From: Lepas anatifera
Lineage: Eukaryota > Arthropoda > Thecostraca > Lepadidae
Assembly: GCA_034440635.1 (NCBI GenBank)
Contig: JAOTON010000961.1
Location: forward strand, 1,054,001 to 1,118,000
Reading direction: 5' to 3'
Length of the DNA stretch: 64,000 bases
Shown here piece after piece: positions 9,346-21,600 of the stretch. The translations under genes were made by a program, and so were the position numbers. Under the pieces are notes generated by a model that made no database searches, was not told where the DNA came from, and worked only from the letters and a program-made list of their open reading frames with translations. Numbering within the stretch: the stretch's first letter is position 1; every line of letters starts with the position of its first letter.

Positions 9346-10729
9346 GTCACCGTGTCCCGGGGTCTGGTGTTGTCTCCCGACCCGCGGCTCCGCGCGCAGT
9401 CGCTGGAGTTCTCCTGCTGACTTGGAGCCGACACGGACACTCACGGGGTCACGAGGTGTGAGCGGGTCTCCGAACAGGCGGACACCGGCTCACCGGGTAA
9501 ATAAACAGTCAACACCCGGTCGTTAGCCAGTGTACCTGTGTACCCGACACGCCCCGTGTTCAGACAGGCCGCGGCTGTACACGACTCGCGCGGTACATAC
9601 ATACAGTCCCTAAACGAGCGCTAAAGCTGGTCCGCTTAGACTCTTGTAGCACTGTTGATGACTGTCGACGAATGGGTAGGTCTGAGAGCGGATCGTGGAG
9701 ACTGCCGCGGGCCCAATCATGAGTGTACGAAGCCGCTTTGTGTGCCGCCTGGGCTGTGGGAGGTCCCGGGATGGCGCCTGCTCAGTCGGTGCTCCCGTAA
9801 CCAGAAAGTGGGTGTGATATAACCGCACTGGTTGGCGCAACCCTTAAACCCATATAACAAATAAACACAGCTGTAATCGGAAAGTGTGCCTATTGGAAGC
9901 GACACAGAAGGTAAATACCGGCTGAGTAAGTTGTAAGCCTAGCCCGACTGAAAACAACGGAATACACCTATCTCTCCTCACTTCGAGCTCCACCTAGCCT
10001 TCTTTTCGGCTCTTCATTTTTAACTCGACATAGTCTCTATTTCGACTCCAAATTTCGGACTCTGCTCAACCTAAATTTCGACTCTGCTCTTCGGTGCGCC
10101 CTAAAGCCCCAAATATGATGATGATTTTGCGCTGTACAGAGCCTACATGTCGAAATTTTACACTTTGCCCTAAACTTGAACACACGAATCGCTCCCGTGG
10201 GTTAGAAATGTCTTTTTGACGACGAGTTTGCGGCGCACCAACTATAAGACTTCGCCCGTGGAGATTGGAGGGGAGTGTAAATCCCCACCTACCTCTTCCG
10301 CACGGCTCTGACCGCCCGGCTCACGGGCTACGCTATATGGTCCGGGCTGCTGAAACGCCCGAAGACCCCAACACTAACGCTCAGCTCACCGTTTCATACC
10401 AAGTAGGTGTCAATTCCTCGCCCGATTTTTTTTTGAGGATAAGTTTTGACCCGCCTCACCCCTGAACGCCACCCATTGCGGTTCTCGCTCATCGCCATGT
10501 TCTGCGTGTACCATGCTCTGTTTTTGCTTAAGTCTAGTGTCGATGATAAACGTATAATTGCACTTCATCGTATGGGGACCTCTGTCATATAAGCATAGCC
10601 GGTCTGTAGGAAAGTAGGTACCACTGCACCCTTTGCTATATTAGCTTGGTCGGCCGCCGGATGGGACGGCTGAACTTTTTTCATCCGTTGAAACAGCGCC
10701 TGTCGTATATCTGATTAATATTAACGCAG
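9346..10729. other. Apparently non-coding stretch
   Basis: No gene was recognised. Between about 9975 and 10095 the phrase TTTCGACTC and close variants recur irregularly, suggesting a very degenerate short repeat. Confidence 0.45.
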
Positions 10730-10859
10730 CATATGCGAATACAGGGGGAAAAGGGGGCACGTGCCCCCACCCCCGATCGACCCTCGGCGCCCCTGAACTG
10801 GTCAATAGACTGCTGAAAAGGAAATCGACCCCCGATTGGCAATCCTGGATCCGCCTATG
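10730..10859 (-). mobile_element. hAT-type MITE, 130 bp, CATAGGCGGATCC family, internally deleted
   Basis: The right end CCTGGATCCGCCTATG, with ATTGGCAAT just inside it, is the reverse complement of the left end of the element at 18446. The left end CATATGCGAATACAGG is a diverged version of the same repeat. Perfect 8-base duplications TAACGCAG lie at 10722-10729 and 10860-10867. The element is inserted in the opposite orientation to the 18446 copy and has lost about half of the internal sequence. Confidence 0.85.
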
Positions 10860-11420
10860 TAACGCAGGTAGTCATTAGAGGCTGCCGCGCTGCCCCTTCT
10901 CGCTGAGGCTTTGACTTGGAGCAAACGACGGTCGCTGATTGGTCTAGGTGGGTTCGCGTGCTTTGCAAGAAATCGAGCGGAATTTATGAAAATATGACAT
11001 CATCACAGAGAATGTGCGCGGAAATGTATTTTCATAAGGATGCTTAACTAAGGTGAAAGTGGCCTGTTCCAAGAAAACTTGTGATGCTGGTTTGATCACT
11101 TGCACCTGCTCTTTGTATTCAACAGCCAACTCTGAAGTCCGTAGTCCCTCGTTATTGATCGTTGGCGGATTTCGTCACGTTTTGTAGCTACTCATTGAGA
11201 GAAAGCGAGATGAATTGCGCCCGGGCAATGAGCGGTACCTCACATTCGCTTGTTACGCGGCGGCATTCCTGCATAGCTGATGTGCTGGTATGCAGTTGAG
11301 TGCGCCGCCGTCGGCTCGCTCCCGACACCGAGGTGCCGACGCGGCAGTCTCAGGTAGCAGTGCCGCCGAGCTCCCGCCAACGTCATCGATGCGCGCCTAG
11401 TCCTGCCCCAAAACTGTAAC

Positions 11421-11720
11421 CAGGGGCGGATCCAGGGGCGCTCCGTACATGGACTCATACAAAGCGAAATATAGAGGGACCAAATCCTCTCCTAGCACCC
11501 CTCCTCCTGAGGTGAACTATTGTTTGATGATTGATCAGTTGGAGAGAAAGCGTTCGTCTGTAGGACAGTTCTAGGCGCTTTGTCCGTTCGGTAGGTACTT
11601 TCGTGAAGATGAAAGAAATTGCCCTGTAGGGAAATAAAAACTGAAGGGTGCTGCCTTCGTGCCGCGACGGTTTTTTTAGCTCAATGACATGGATCAATCA
11701 ACCAGCTGGATCTGTTCCTG
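11421..11720. mobile_element. hAT-type MITE, 300 bp, diverged
   Basis: The left end CAGGGGCGGATCCAG pairs with the right end CTGGATCTGTTCCTG (12 of 15 positions). The flanking 8-base repeats ACTGTAAC (11413-11420) and ACCGTAAC (11721-11728) agree at 7 of 8 positions. No transposase is encoded. Confidence 0.7.
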
Positions 11721-12006
11721 ACCGTAACCGCGCGGTGAGTTTGCTTAGAGCAATAAGATAGTATTTAATCAGCGAAGCTGACGTTCCGTACATTTAATAA
11801 ACGGGAATGCGGATTTACATTGCTGTGGATAGACCGGGTATCCCAAAAGAAACGTCAAAGTGCTGTTGAAATGTCCTTTAAATATTCCTATTTTATTTTA
11901 CGGTCTTTTTATTGATCCTTTGCAGTTCAACAGGCCTGAAGGAATGCTAAGACACACGACATATTGTGTTATCCATTTTGATAGGCTAGTTTTGATACAG
12001 TTTAAA

Positions 12007-12462
12007 TTAAAGGGAATGTAGCACCTTCACAACGTGATTTTAACTGAGATAGCCAAGTTGTAAAGCAGGTCGGAAAACCCGGTACTCCATATTTCATTTG
12101 TCTTGGAACTCGATATTTCCGTAGAAAAAAGCTAAAACCTACCTGACACCAGCCCCCTCAGCCCCCGTCGCCGGCGACCATTGTTGTGAGCTACTGGTGT
12201 GACGACATATGCTGACGTCACGATGAGCATCAGCCAATCGAAGCCCTTGAAGCGTTTCAAGTATGGTAGTGGTTGCCAGATCGTGACATCATCCACAGGC
12301 TGATATTTATTTCTTTTTCTAGAGGAGTATTTTTAAAAACCAAATATTGATCTTATTGTACATTTTTCAGAGAAATCATGAGTGGTTTCATTATTTTTGA
12401 CTAAAAGTACGCCTAATTACACTAAACTCCAGGATTCGACCAAGGTGCCACATTCCCTTTAA
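12007..12462 (+). mobile_element. Kolobok/T2-like MITE, complete, 456 bp
   Basis: The ends are TTAAAGGGAATGTAGCACCTT with its A variant on the left and AAGGTGCCACATTCCCTTTAA on the right, an almost perfect terminal inverted repeat inside TTAA. The TTAAAGGRR-type start with a TTAA target is the hallmark of T2 MITEs of the Kolobok superfamily, known from frogs. Internally it carries GCTGACGTCACG (a CRE-like TGACGTCA) and a CCAAT box in CAGCCAATCG near 12210-12242. The second complete copy at 30270 has exactly the same length. Confidence 0.85.
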
Positions 12463-13215
12463 AGCACCCCCGCTCAATTTGAAAAGTCTACCCAAACAAT
12501 CTGTGTGAATAAGGTGGGATTTCGACCAGATATTTCACGAAATCCCCGTTATGGCGAAAACCCGTCAGGGCACCGAGATTGATCCGTCCTGCTGTCCCTT
12601 CCCGGGAAGCCCGGTCTGTCATGGGACCCGGGCAGGGAACCATAGCCAACTCTGCAGCAGCACAGACAGCTCTCGCGCACACACCGCTTCAAACCCGAGT
12701 TTTACCACAAATAGGGGAATAGGGCCATGCAGCTCATTGCTGTAAGCTCGGTGTTGACGTCACAGTGCACAGTGTACCACTGCCCTGTTTGTCACCTGAT
12801 CATAAACTACCCATCGGCTTGCCTTCTTATAATCAGATAAACATGGGTTTATTAGCTTAGTTCAATACAAAATTCACATCGCGTACCTAGCAGTCCAATG
12901 CCCGATGTTTCCCTTTCACCGTAGCTACATCTAGCGCACATTGGAACCGTGCTTAATCTTATCGCTCTGATAAGCAACGTATGCTCTGATGTAAAAGTTA
13001 AAATCTTGGGCGGCAGTGTCTCGCCACCAGGATTACCCGCTTCACTATCGAGACAAGGTGGAATTCGTCCTGCGTGCTGCGGGGTCTCCCCCCGCGTGCT
13101 GTTTCTCTCACCAGTCGCGCAGAGTTCGGGCGGCTGTCTGGGCCGTGCACGCAGGGAAGAAGCTGCTTCCCGTGACGTACCGGTGCTACTGCTGAATTCG
13201 ACCTCAGCACTAAAG
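12463..13215. other. Apparently non-coding stretch
   Basis: No credible gene, RNA or repeat border was seen. Confidence 0.5.
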
Positions 13216-13545
13216 CCGCCCCGGTAGCTCAGTTTGGAGAGCGTTCGACTCCGGCCCTCTGCTTAGAAACATGCAGTGGCAGTGTATGTGTAAAGGCTCG
13301 GGATCGGTTCCCCTGAGACGCTCCGGCTCTAAACGTTTATGGGACGTAGGTAGGTTGGCAGCTGAACATTGTTTTGCGCTTTGTGGGACGTAATATGTTG
13401 GCTTCGACTTCACTCGCTATTGCGAGAATTATTATTCTCATGGTAGGATCTGGGGTCTCTGAGATCAAGTCCATGGAGGACTCTGGGGAGGCTTCAGTCT
13501 CAAAAACCGGATTTGCAATAGGCCGGACAAAATTTGGAAGGAAAA
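13216..13545 (+). mobile_element. tRNA-derived SINE, copy 2
   Basis: The head GCCCCGGTAGCTCAGTTTGG with GAGCG matches copy 1 at 3921 apart from small changes. It is followed by the same CATGCAGTGGCAGTG linker, B-box-like GGGATCGGTTCCCC and CCTGAGACGCTCCGG. The tail around TTTGTGGGACGTAATATG is a diverged form of the GACGTTAAAC tail. The 3' segment with GGGGTCTCTGAG and GGAGGACTC also matches. Substitutions suggest the two copies are not recent. Confidence 0.8.
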
Positions 13546-15753
13546 ATCCCTTAAATTTGATTTGACAGACCATTTTCAGGGTACGACGAACCCGCTGTAA
13601 CACTAGCCAGAGTCATGTTCTAGGCAGATGAATGCGACCAGTGTAGCGATCGGGCCGTTTGGAGCCTGCAGCGCCGCCCGGCCCCGCCTGCCGCATGTGC
13701 CACCCGTGCCGCACCCCCACCACCACGTGTGGGGTGCACCTGCCCGCTGCCGACCGCTCCGCTTCATCTGTATCCATTACGATTTGTTGTGGGGGCGGCC
13801 GGCGCTCAGCTGCGATGTCGGCGGGGCCGTTCAGTCAGGAATATGACAGGTGGCGCGGCGCCGGGGCCGCCGGGACTGATCTGTCAGGCTCCGTCAGCTG
13901 ATGACTGATGGAGACATCAGCCCCGGCTGTGACGTCGACGCGTCACGGGGTACGAGCGGCGCGCCAGCGATGGCGACGCGGCGGCTCGGTCTGTTTGCCG
14001 TGACCCGCGCGGTGAAATGATGTGGAGTACCTGCGGGTATTCGACGGATGGAGCTTACCAATCGGCTATCGTCTCCACACCGCCGCCAGATTTTGTTCAT
14101 TTTTGTAAGCGTAGGGGTAAGTATCTTTCACATCCCATGTATAATACTAGATTTTTGCAGATTTCACAGTCGGAAAATTCGCGGACACTTCAACCACATC
14201 CGCAGTTTACTGACAGGGCGTGGGATAAGATGCTGGTCGCTTGACTAATACCAAGCAAGGTGTTTTGGCAGAAGTATTGTGTGCGAATAGCCGCATTGCT
14301 AAAATATCGTGAATTTCCTCGTGAGCTTCTAGCTTTACCTCGTTTCTTGACAGAAACTGCCCTATATGCCGAAAATAATGCCAACACGTTTCCAAAAACA
14401 TAACAGTTGGTTCGGCCCCTTGGTGAATCAAGGACGTTTCCGAGAGGGTTTCTTGGATAAAATCTGAAGACAAAGATGGCTAAGTACTATTTCAGGAGCG
14501 CACCTTAACGGGCTTTCCAAAGGCACATGACCTATCTGTTCACCTCGGGATTGAATACACTGTCAAACATCATTGCCTATCCCGTGATGTCTTTTGTCAG
14601 CGCTGCTGTGCCAATAAGGCATCGCCCCTTTAATCGGCTTTGCTGGTGCCGCTGTACCTCCCCTCCGCGATGCTCTCACGGTGCTGAGCGACCGCAAGCT
14701 GATTGACCTGTTGACAGCAGGTGGTGCAATAGCTCTGCAGTAACCGCCAATTATTATGATTATTTTACATGAACCGTGCGTATATAAATCTTTTCCGCCG
14801 ATAGGTCTGTTGCCAGACGAATAATGTCAAGACATGTAGGAGAAAGGTGACTTATCCGTATTTTTTATAGTTGTGTTCTCGAAATATGTTGATGCTCTGG
14901 CAGCGGCTTGAACCCGTATTTTTCAATATTGCTCCTACTGAATCATGTAAATGACTGGGCCAATGGACAATGGTAGTTAGATATCTAGAACGAAGTAGCA
15001 CTGCCAAAATAGGCTATAAAACACGATGAAATACCGGCCAAATTTGCATCTTTAGACTATCCGTGTTTCCGGTTGATTTTTACCTTGTCAAGGCCTGTCA
15101 GAGCTGAACAAACTTTGGTTTAGCGGTGTTGATCCCCGTCCCTATCCACACCCATTGACCTGTGTCGCGCGCCACGTGAACTGCTGCACCAGTCGGACAC
15201 GTGGTGGCCAGTCAGTCGGCCGAAACTAACCAAACCAGTCAGTCCCCGAAACTACGGGCGAGTGCCAAACTGCAGCACGGAACCGCACTCATTCCCAGGG
15301 CTGGAGATCTCTTCTCGATCCAGTGGGGTTCCTGGATGGGTTAACGCTGGCACGGCAATACAAGCCCGATATAAACGGAGACCCAAAATCCAGGAGAGCC
15401 TGACCTCACCCCTGGGATCTCCACCCATGCTCATTCCACGCAACCCTCAATAGTGAGCGCGAATAATTCGGCTGCCGAGCTGTGGACTTCATTGGCCCGA
15501 AATGAGATCCCAACTGGGCTCTCATTTTCCAACGCGTATCAAAGAATCCTTCTGATGCAATCATGTGATGGTTTCATTGTTATAACGTAGAAACGGATCA
15601 ATCACAAGCTGTCTGAAGTAGAGCTGCTTCTGCCCGTTTGTAAAACGGGAAAACTCTGAGTTGTACAGCCTCTGCATAGAACTCCATCGGGTAAGAGAGT
15701 AGGGTGATTCCGCGTGCGGTTCCAGAGTGTGCAGTGATGTATGCAGTTAGAAG

Positions 15754-15756
<3 letters not shown>
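13546..15756. other. Apparently non-coding stretch with a GC-rich block
   Basis: A GC-rich block at about 13650-13990 has open frames in several phases, including a Cys/His/Pro-rich one at 13659-13901. None shows a family motif or convincing splice borders. In this window true exons seem GC-rich, so the block may be worth testing against RNA data. Confidence 0.4.

Positions 15757-15789
<33 letters not shown>
15757..15789. repeat. (TA)n microsatellite
   Basis: Sixteen or so uninterrupted TA units. Overlapping YIYIYI frames are artefacts. Confidence 0.95.
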
Positions 15790-15792
<3 letters not shown>

Positions 15793-18445
15793 CATCAAAT
15801 GGACAGGCTAAGCGGAAATACTGCACCAGGCCATTAACGTAACCCATTTGGCCCCTCCGGACTAACCCCTTCATCGCCAAAAGTACTCCATCCTTATTGT
15901 CAGGTCAGATCACCTGGTCAACCCAATGGTAATATATGCATTGTCCCTAGAAATAGGCATTAAGGGTGTCAGCGATCAGAACGGATATCAAACATTGACT
16001 TAAATTAACATAAAGTAATGATGCCAATAAATATAACGCCCGGCATGTATGCTCTAAGTGTGATCTGGCCAACGCTCCCCGATACATTTCCATACAATCC
16101 ATGTGATATTGGGCCTCAAGCTCGGGGACCTAATAACACTTATGCCAGTGCTCAAATTGTGAGCCGTGGATAGCCGTATCTGGTTCTCATATTGTCTTCA
16201 TTCACCCTGACTATCTTCTGGATGTCACCCTTTACATCGGTAACCCTACAGTGCCCATGAGTGACGGTATCAGTACAATGATTGTTTGGCTAACTTGTAA
16301 TTAACCTGATCCAATTTCCGGTTAGGATTGCCTTACGGCCCAGCATGGTCGTTACTTACATACTGAATACAGAAACATATGCAAATAGGCATGCCAGGTT
16401 ATTCGCCGGGTGACTCCTCTGGCCTTGAGTTTGCAAATGGCTTTGGTAAAAGTAAATGCCGGAGGCGGTTGCCAGCACTCCCGCCTCATCGCTGGTGGGA
16501 CGGTACTGATCCCCAAGCAGTCGGAAATAACCCGGAGAACGAGCTATTTCCGATCCTTTCGATTCAGGCAGTGTTGGTGGTCGCCCCTCCCCCGGGAAAA
16601 TCTTTGAGGTGCCGGATCTTGACAATTTACGTAATATGTATGAATAGGTAAGACTATATGGTATATAGCCTGAAAGTGTTGTATTTTGTGATTCTTGAAT
16701 GTGGCACTTGCTACTTGACGTCATACCGAAGGTTTCCTTTTGAGCAGCAACTAGCTGCTGGCCTGCCTTAGCCTTCTCTACGCCCGCCCGTAACAAGGCG
16801 GGTTGCATTCCATTCCATTCCATTGCACTCCATTCCCCGTCCCTCCAGCACCGTCCGTGACCAGCGGCGGCTCAGTGATGGGCGGACGAGAGGGAGGGGT
16901 GCCATCCCGCCCTCCCGCCGCCGGAGCCTTCACGTCCCGGCGGGGTGGCGTACTACTGTGTGGCCGGTTACCACGGAGCGGCGCCGCGCCGCGCCACACC
17001 CAAACCAGACATTTGTGGCTTCCCGTCTGCCGCGTGGGCGCGGCTGCGGTGGTACCCGCCGAGCATAAACCTTATTTATTTAAATGACGCTGGATTTGGT
17101 GGATAATGGGTTTATTGAAGCCAGAGTGGTGTCTTAGCACTATTTTGATTTGGTGATTTAATGAGGGGTGCTATATGACCAGGAAGGTTGGCGCGCCCCT
17201 AGGCCCAATAACCAATCAATTGCTGAGATTAATAGCTCATTTCAGTGTCTTATTTCGATATGTAGATAACTGTGACGCTGCATTCACTGTGAGAACTTGG
17301 AAAAATATAGCACAAATTGTTTTGCATCCGCTGTTAAAAGAATTGAGGCTGAGAATATAGAGCCAGCAAGTTCCCATTCACATCCCTGCAAGCAGTTCAA
17401 GTACAAATGTCTCAATGTTTTGAACAAACAACTGGGCGACAACAAATCGCCTAGTAGAATATGCTCCAAACCCTGAGCCTAGGAGCATTCCAAAAGAAAT
17501 AGTTGGAAATGTGAGCCTCTCTGGAGTCCCAGATGCCATTGATGCCACCCTCTCAGTCTCGAGTGGTACGCTGTCGATTGACACAGCGGCGGCCGGACGC
17601 CGCTCCTGAGCGCGCCCGGCTCGGTGCCGCCTGCCCGGAGTGTCACCCCCGTCCCAGCGGGCCGTCCTCAGGCCGCGCCGGGTCGTCTTCTGCCGACCAT
17701 GTAGATCACCGGTCCGCCGTGATTAGTGTGAGGTCAGCGTCGAACCGTTTGCGAAATGCGATCCCGCCGACATGGAGGGCCGGCCAAATGGGATTGTAAT
17801 GCTCCGGTGTTGCGCCACGCGGCGGGCAGGGGTCGTGGCATTGAACCAATATCAAATGGCGCTAAGCGGGCCGTCCGTCCGGCGGCGATCGTGACGGAAG
17901 CCCAGGCGTCCGAGAGGCAGGTTATTTGGCGTCGTGATGCATCGCGCCGGCGCAGTGCTGTAATTGGGTGCATCGGTCACCGGACGCACCTGAGACTGGC
18001 CTGACCCTGCCCTCGATCCAGCCGGCGGACCCGGTCGCCAGCACTATCGCACTGCGGAGATCGGCATCCCCTGCGCGCTGTTGATTTCGGACGCTTGTCA
18101 ATGGGAAGGCCTGTGGCGTTACTGTTTCGACTGCAAAACTGGGTTCTTTGGTACGGCCCTCATCAGAAAAAAATAATGGCGGATATTGGTTCGATGGGCA
18201 AACTTTGCAGCGGTCGTTAATATATACATCTGCATGACACAATCGGAATGTGCTAATCCTTGTCATACATCTGATAAAAATGGTAGCATAAATTATACAT
18301 TGGGTTAGCGCAGTGCAGCTTAAGAATATTGCAACGTTTCAGGTGCCAGACCGGTACCCACTATTGCTTTTGCTGAGAGCCGTGCCTTGCCAGTATCCCA
18401 TTCAGACCATATGAGCGTGTGATTAATTTTGCCTCTATCTCACAT
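15790..18445. other. Apparently non-coding stretch with two GC-rich blocks
   Basis: GC-rich blocks lie at about 16830-17060 and 17570-18060. A short CCATT pentamer run lies at 16808-16843. Open frames of up to 155 codons (minus strand, 16356-16823) match nothing I recognise. Confidence 0.45.
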
Positions 18446-18698
18446 CATAGGCGGATCCAGGATTGCCAATCGGAGGGGGCACATTCCCGGGTGGGCGCCA
18501 CCCGGACCAGGGGGGCGCCACTTATGACCGGCAAAACCTATCAGGTGGGCGCCAAATCCTATCGGTGGGCGCCGACTTTCGTATCCTGGGGGGGGTGGGA
18601 AGCGACATTTCAGAGGGGCGCCATCGACCTTTCAGGGGGGCGCCGAGGGTCGGTCGGGGGGGGGCACGTGCCCCCTTGCCCCCCTGGATCCGCCTATG
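18446..18698 (+). mobile_element. hAT-type MITE, 253 bp, CATAGGCGGATCC family
   Basis: Inverted ends CATAGGCGGATCCAGG and CCTGGATCCGCCTATG are perfect over 16 bases. Perfect 8-base duplications TCTCACAT flank it (18438-18445 and 18699-18706). The interior repeats a GGGGCGCC / GGTGGGCGCC motif several times and ends in GGGGGCACGTGCCCCC. No protein is encoded. The closest relative is the element at 47202. Confidence 0.92.
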
Positions 18699-21600
18699 TC
18701 TCACATGGTGTGCAAGTCAAACGACCTGGGATTTTGTGTTTGTTTAATTTTGACGCAGATCTCGCAGGACTGATTTGAAGATCAAGAATGCGCTCATGCT
18801 TACAAGGCTACCAAATTTGTTTGCAGTGTCCTTGACGTTATGTTCTTACGGCACGTGGTGTTCTTGCTCGGGCCACCGTCCCCACAGAATACCTGCTGCC
18901 GTCATATCGAGCCCCAGAAAACATCAGAACCTAAATATGTAGCCGTCAGATTTTTATTCGATTTTCTTGATTCAGTTCCAGGAATCAGGTCAAAAAACAT
19001 ATCGGTGCAGTAGCTATAGCGCAACCAAGCCGTACGTATGGGACGGGAAAGTTGCAACATTAATCCACCGGGCAGGCCAATGCCTGTGTATAGAAAGCTG
19101 CGTAGGGCAGGAGAATACCCCTGCACTATGTTTTAACTTGGATATTTACGGTGCAATAATTTATATGCGCATATCTTTGCTTAACGAAGCACGAACATCT
19201 GGGGTACAAGGAGTGCTTATATTAACTGCTCATTTGGGAGAAGTTTGCGCGCCTCAACGTATATTTGGAGGTGGCATGTATTTGTTTATGTTTTATAACG
19301 ACTCCGTTTATTTGAAGACTATCCAGCCCGGAAATAAAAGTGTTAAAAACCCGAGCCACCTCGGGGCGCCGCCTTTTTAATGTTGCATATAGTTTTGCGC
19401 GGTTGAGAGTGAGAACAGTTACGTGACCAGGGGAAGTGGAACCTGTTTTATTGCTTAACCAGAACTACTGCCCGCCTCCAGCCTCCATTGGGAGCGCCAC
19501 CAATTAGTTCCTGGCTTCACACAAACAGAATCAACTATTATCGAGTAATTCCATCGCCGTTGAACGGTTGCCCTACTGACAGGCAACTCATCAGGTTGTG
19601 CTTCGACTATTGAATCCATTTGAGGGCTCATTTCAGGTTTTCTGCTATTCGTTTGTGGTTCTTTTGTTGTCAATGTTTTGGAAAACGAATTCAAACAGTT
19701 CTCTTTACTCTTTAAAAGTGCACTGTGAAGGGGGCCTAAATTGTCCCCTTACCTTTTTCGAGATGGATGGATAACCGTACGTGGCAGAAAAGAAAAACGC
19801 TACTTGTTTATATTTAAGGGAATTGAGCGTGTTAGTTTGTGAACGAGTTGGGAAAGTCGACCAATGTTTTACTCATATGCTGTAAAAGTTAGAGCTATAT
19901 TTTGAGATCACTACAATTGCGCGATTGCACTAATTCATCTGCACAACGTATACGTCGTAGATTACATATCTAGGTGGGTATATTAAAACCCTTTGGGGAT
20001 TAGATTAAATTGCATCGGATTGGATTTCCCAGAACATTGGGGTAGTTTTAGTTATAGTTATGAATTTGGATTCCCACCTTTTTCCTAGTCGTATTGTCAG
20101 ATATGGATTGGGTTTGTATTGATTATAATGAATTATAATTATCATAGCATGCAGATTGACCCGGATATATCGCGCGTACTTTGAATAGGGACCGGGGTGG
20201 ATCCGAGTTGTCTTACCCATAACCTACCTACTCTATTGCGAGTGGGCCGGTGCAGGATGGGTTTATACACGTGTATTTATAGCGACTAAAAGATGACTTG
20301 AAGGAATTTTAACACGCTAAGCATTGTTCTACATCTTTCGAAACATTCTTCCCAAATCATACTTGGGCTGTTATGATGCCTTGCATCAACGGCGTATTTG
20401 ATAACAAATCATACAAAGGCCGACACTGCAGGCAAACGCCTGAGGCACATTTGCATTCAAAATAGGATATAAAGGGGATTAATGGTCCCTGAAACACGCT
20501 GCTGTTAGTGTTGCGGATGCGCAAAATGGCGGAGAAATAGGAACGGAAAAATACTGCTGCATTTGTCAGATGGAAGCTAAGTCTGTAGCTAAGTGCTAAA
20601 CGGCAGAAAATCACCGTAAAAAACAAACTCCACGCGCACTGTGACAGGAGTTGACAGCTTGTGCTTGTTATGGATAAGTTTAATTAGGTTGGACGGGCGC
20701 GTGAGTCAGATGGCGGCCTCGCTTCTGTGGAGATTCCCATCAGGTGCGACATTCGGCGCCGCGCCGGTCCGCCGAGCACGTGCACCGGCTACTGAGCAGG
20801 CACCAGGCCCCGGCGCGACTGACGAGTTCGTCCGACTGCCCCTCCTATCGCCAAAGGAAATCACACGGAGGCAGCTAAAGGGATGAATCTATTCAACACA
20901 ATTCTGGAAGTTTTTATAGTGGCAGCACATCTTTGTGACGTGTTCAGATATAATCGATATTATCCAGTGATTTATGTATTGGTTTTTAAACTGAATGAAA
21001 CTGCAGGCTCCCATGTTTTAATGACTTTGTTCAATGCCTGTCACGTTTCTAACCAGGTGTAGAGGCACCGGTGCTCTCTGTCAGCAGCTCAAATGGTGGT
21101 ATAATCACTCTGTAACTGGCGGGATTTACATTGCAAATGACGAGCGTCTGCTGCCGGTGGGGTACCAGCCACCGGGCGCTGCTCCTCCGCCCCGCGGGGT
21201 CACCGGTCCGTCTCACTTCTGCTCCAGAGGCTCTGCTGAGTCACGCTGAAAGGAACGGCTGGTGTACACTGGATCAACACACACCATCTGTCCAAAACTT
21301 TAAAAATGTTATGAACAGACGTTAGTTCGTGCATGAAATAGCGCGTCGCACCCAACTGAAGTACAGTTTTTATGCTTGTGGTTTCATGCGTCTCTGCCGC
21401 CGTATTGCAGCTATTGTTGGTGCCAGACTGGCTTCGGACTGCAAAAATTGATTTGAAATTCGGAATATAACGTTTTCGAGAGGTTTTCGAACAATAGTAT
21501 TGCGTTTCATTTAGGGAAAGAAAACCTACCAGGAACAGTAAAACAGCGCTTATGTGCACAGCACATATTTGCTTTATAAAATTAGCGAAACTATTATGAG

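Noticed and set aside
9006..9440. 144-codon minus-strand frame
   Set aside because: Lies almost wholly inside a non-autonomous hAT-type MITE and crosses its target duplication.
16356..16823. 155-codon minus-strand frame
   Set aside because: No recognisable motif, and competing plus-strand frames cover the same bases.
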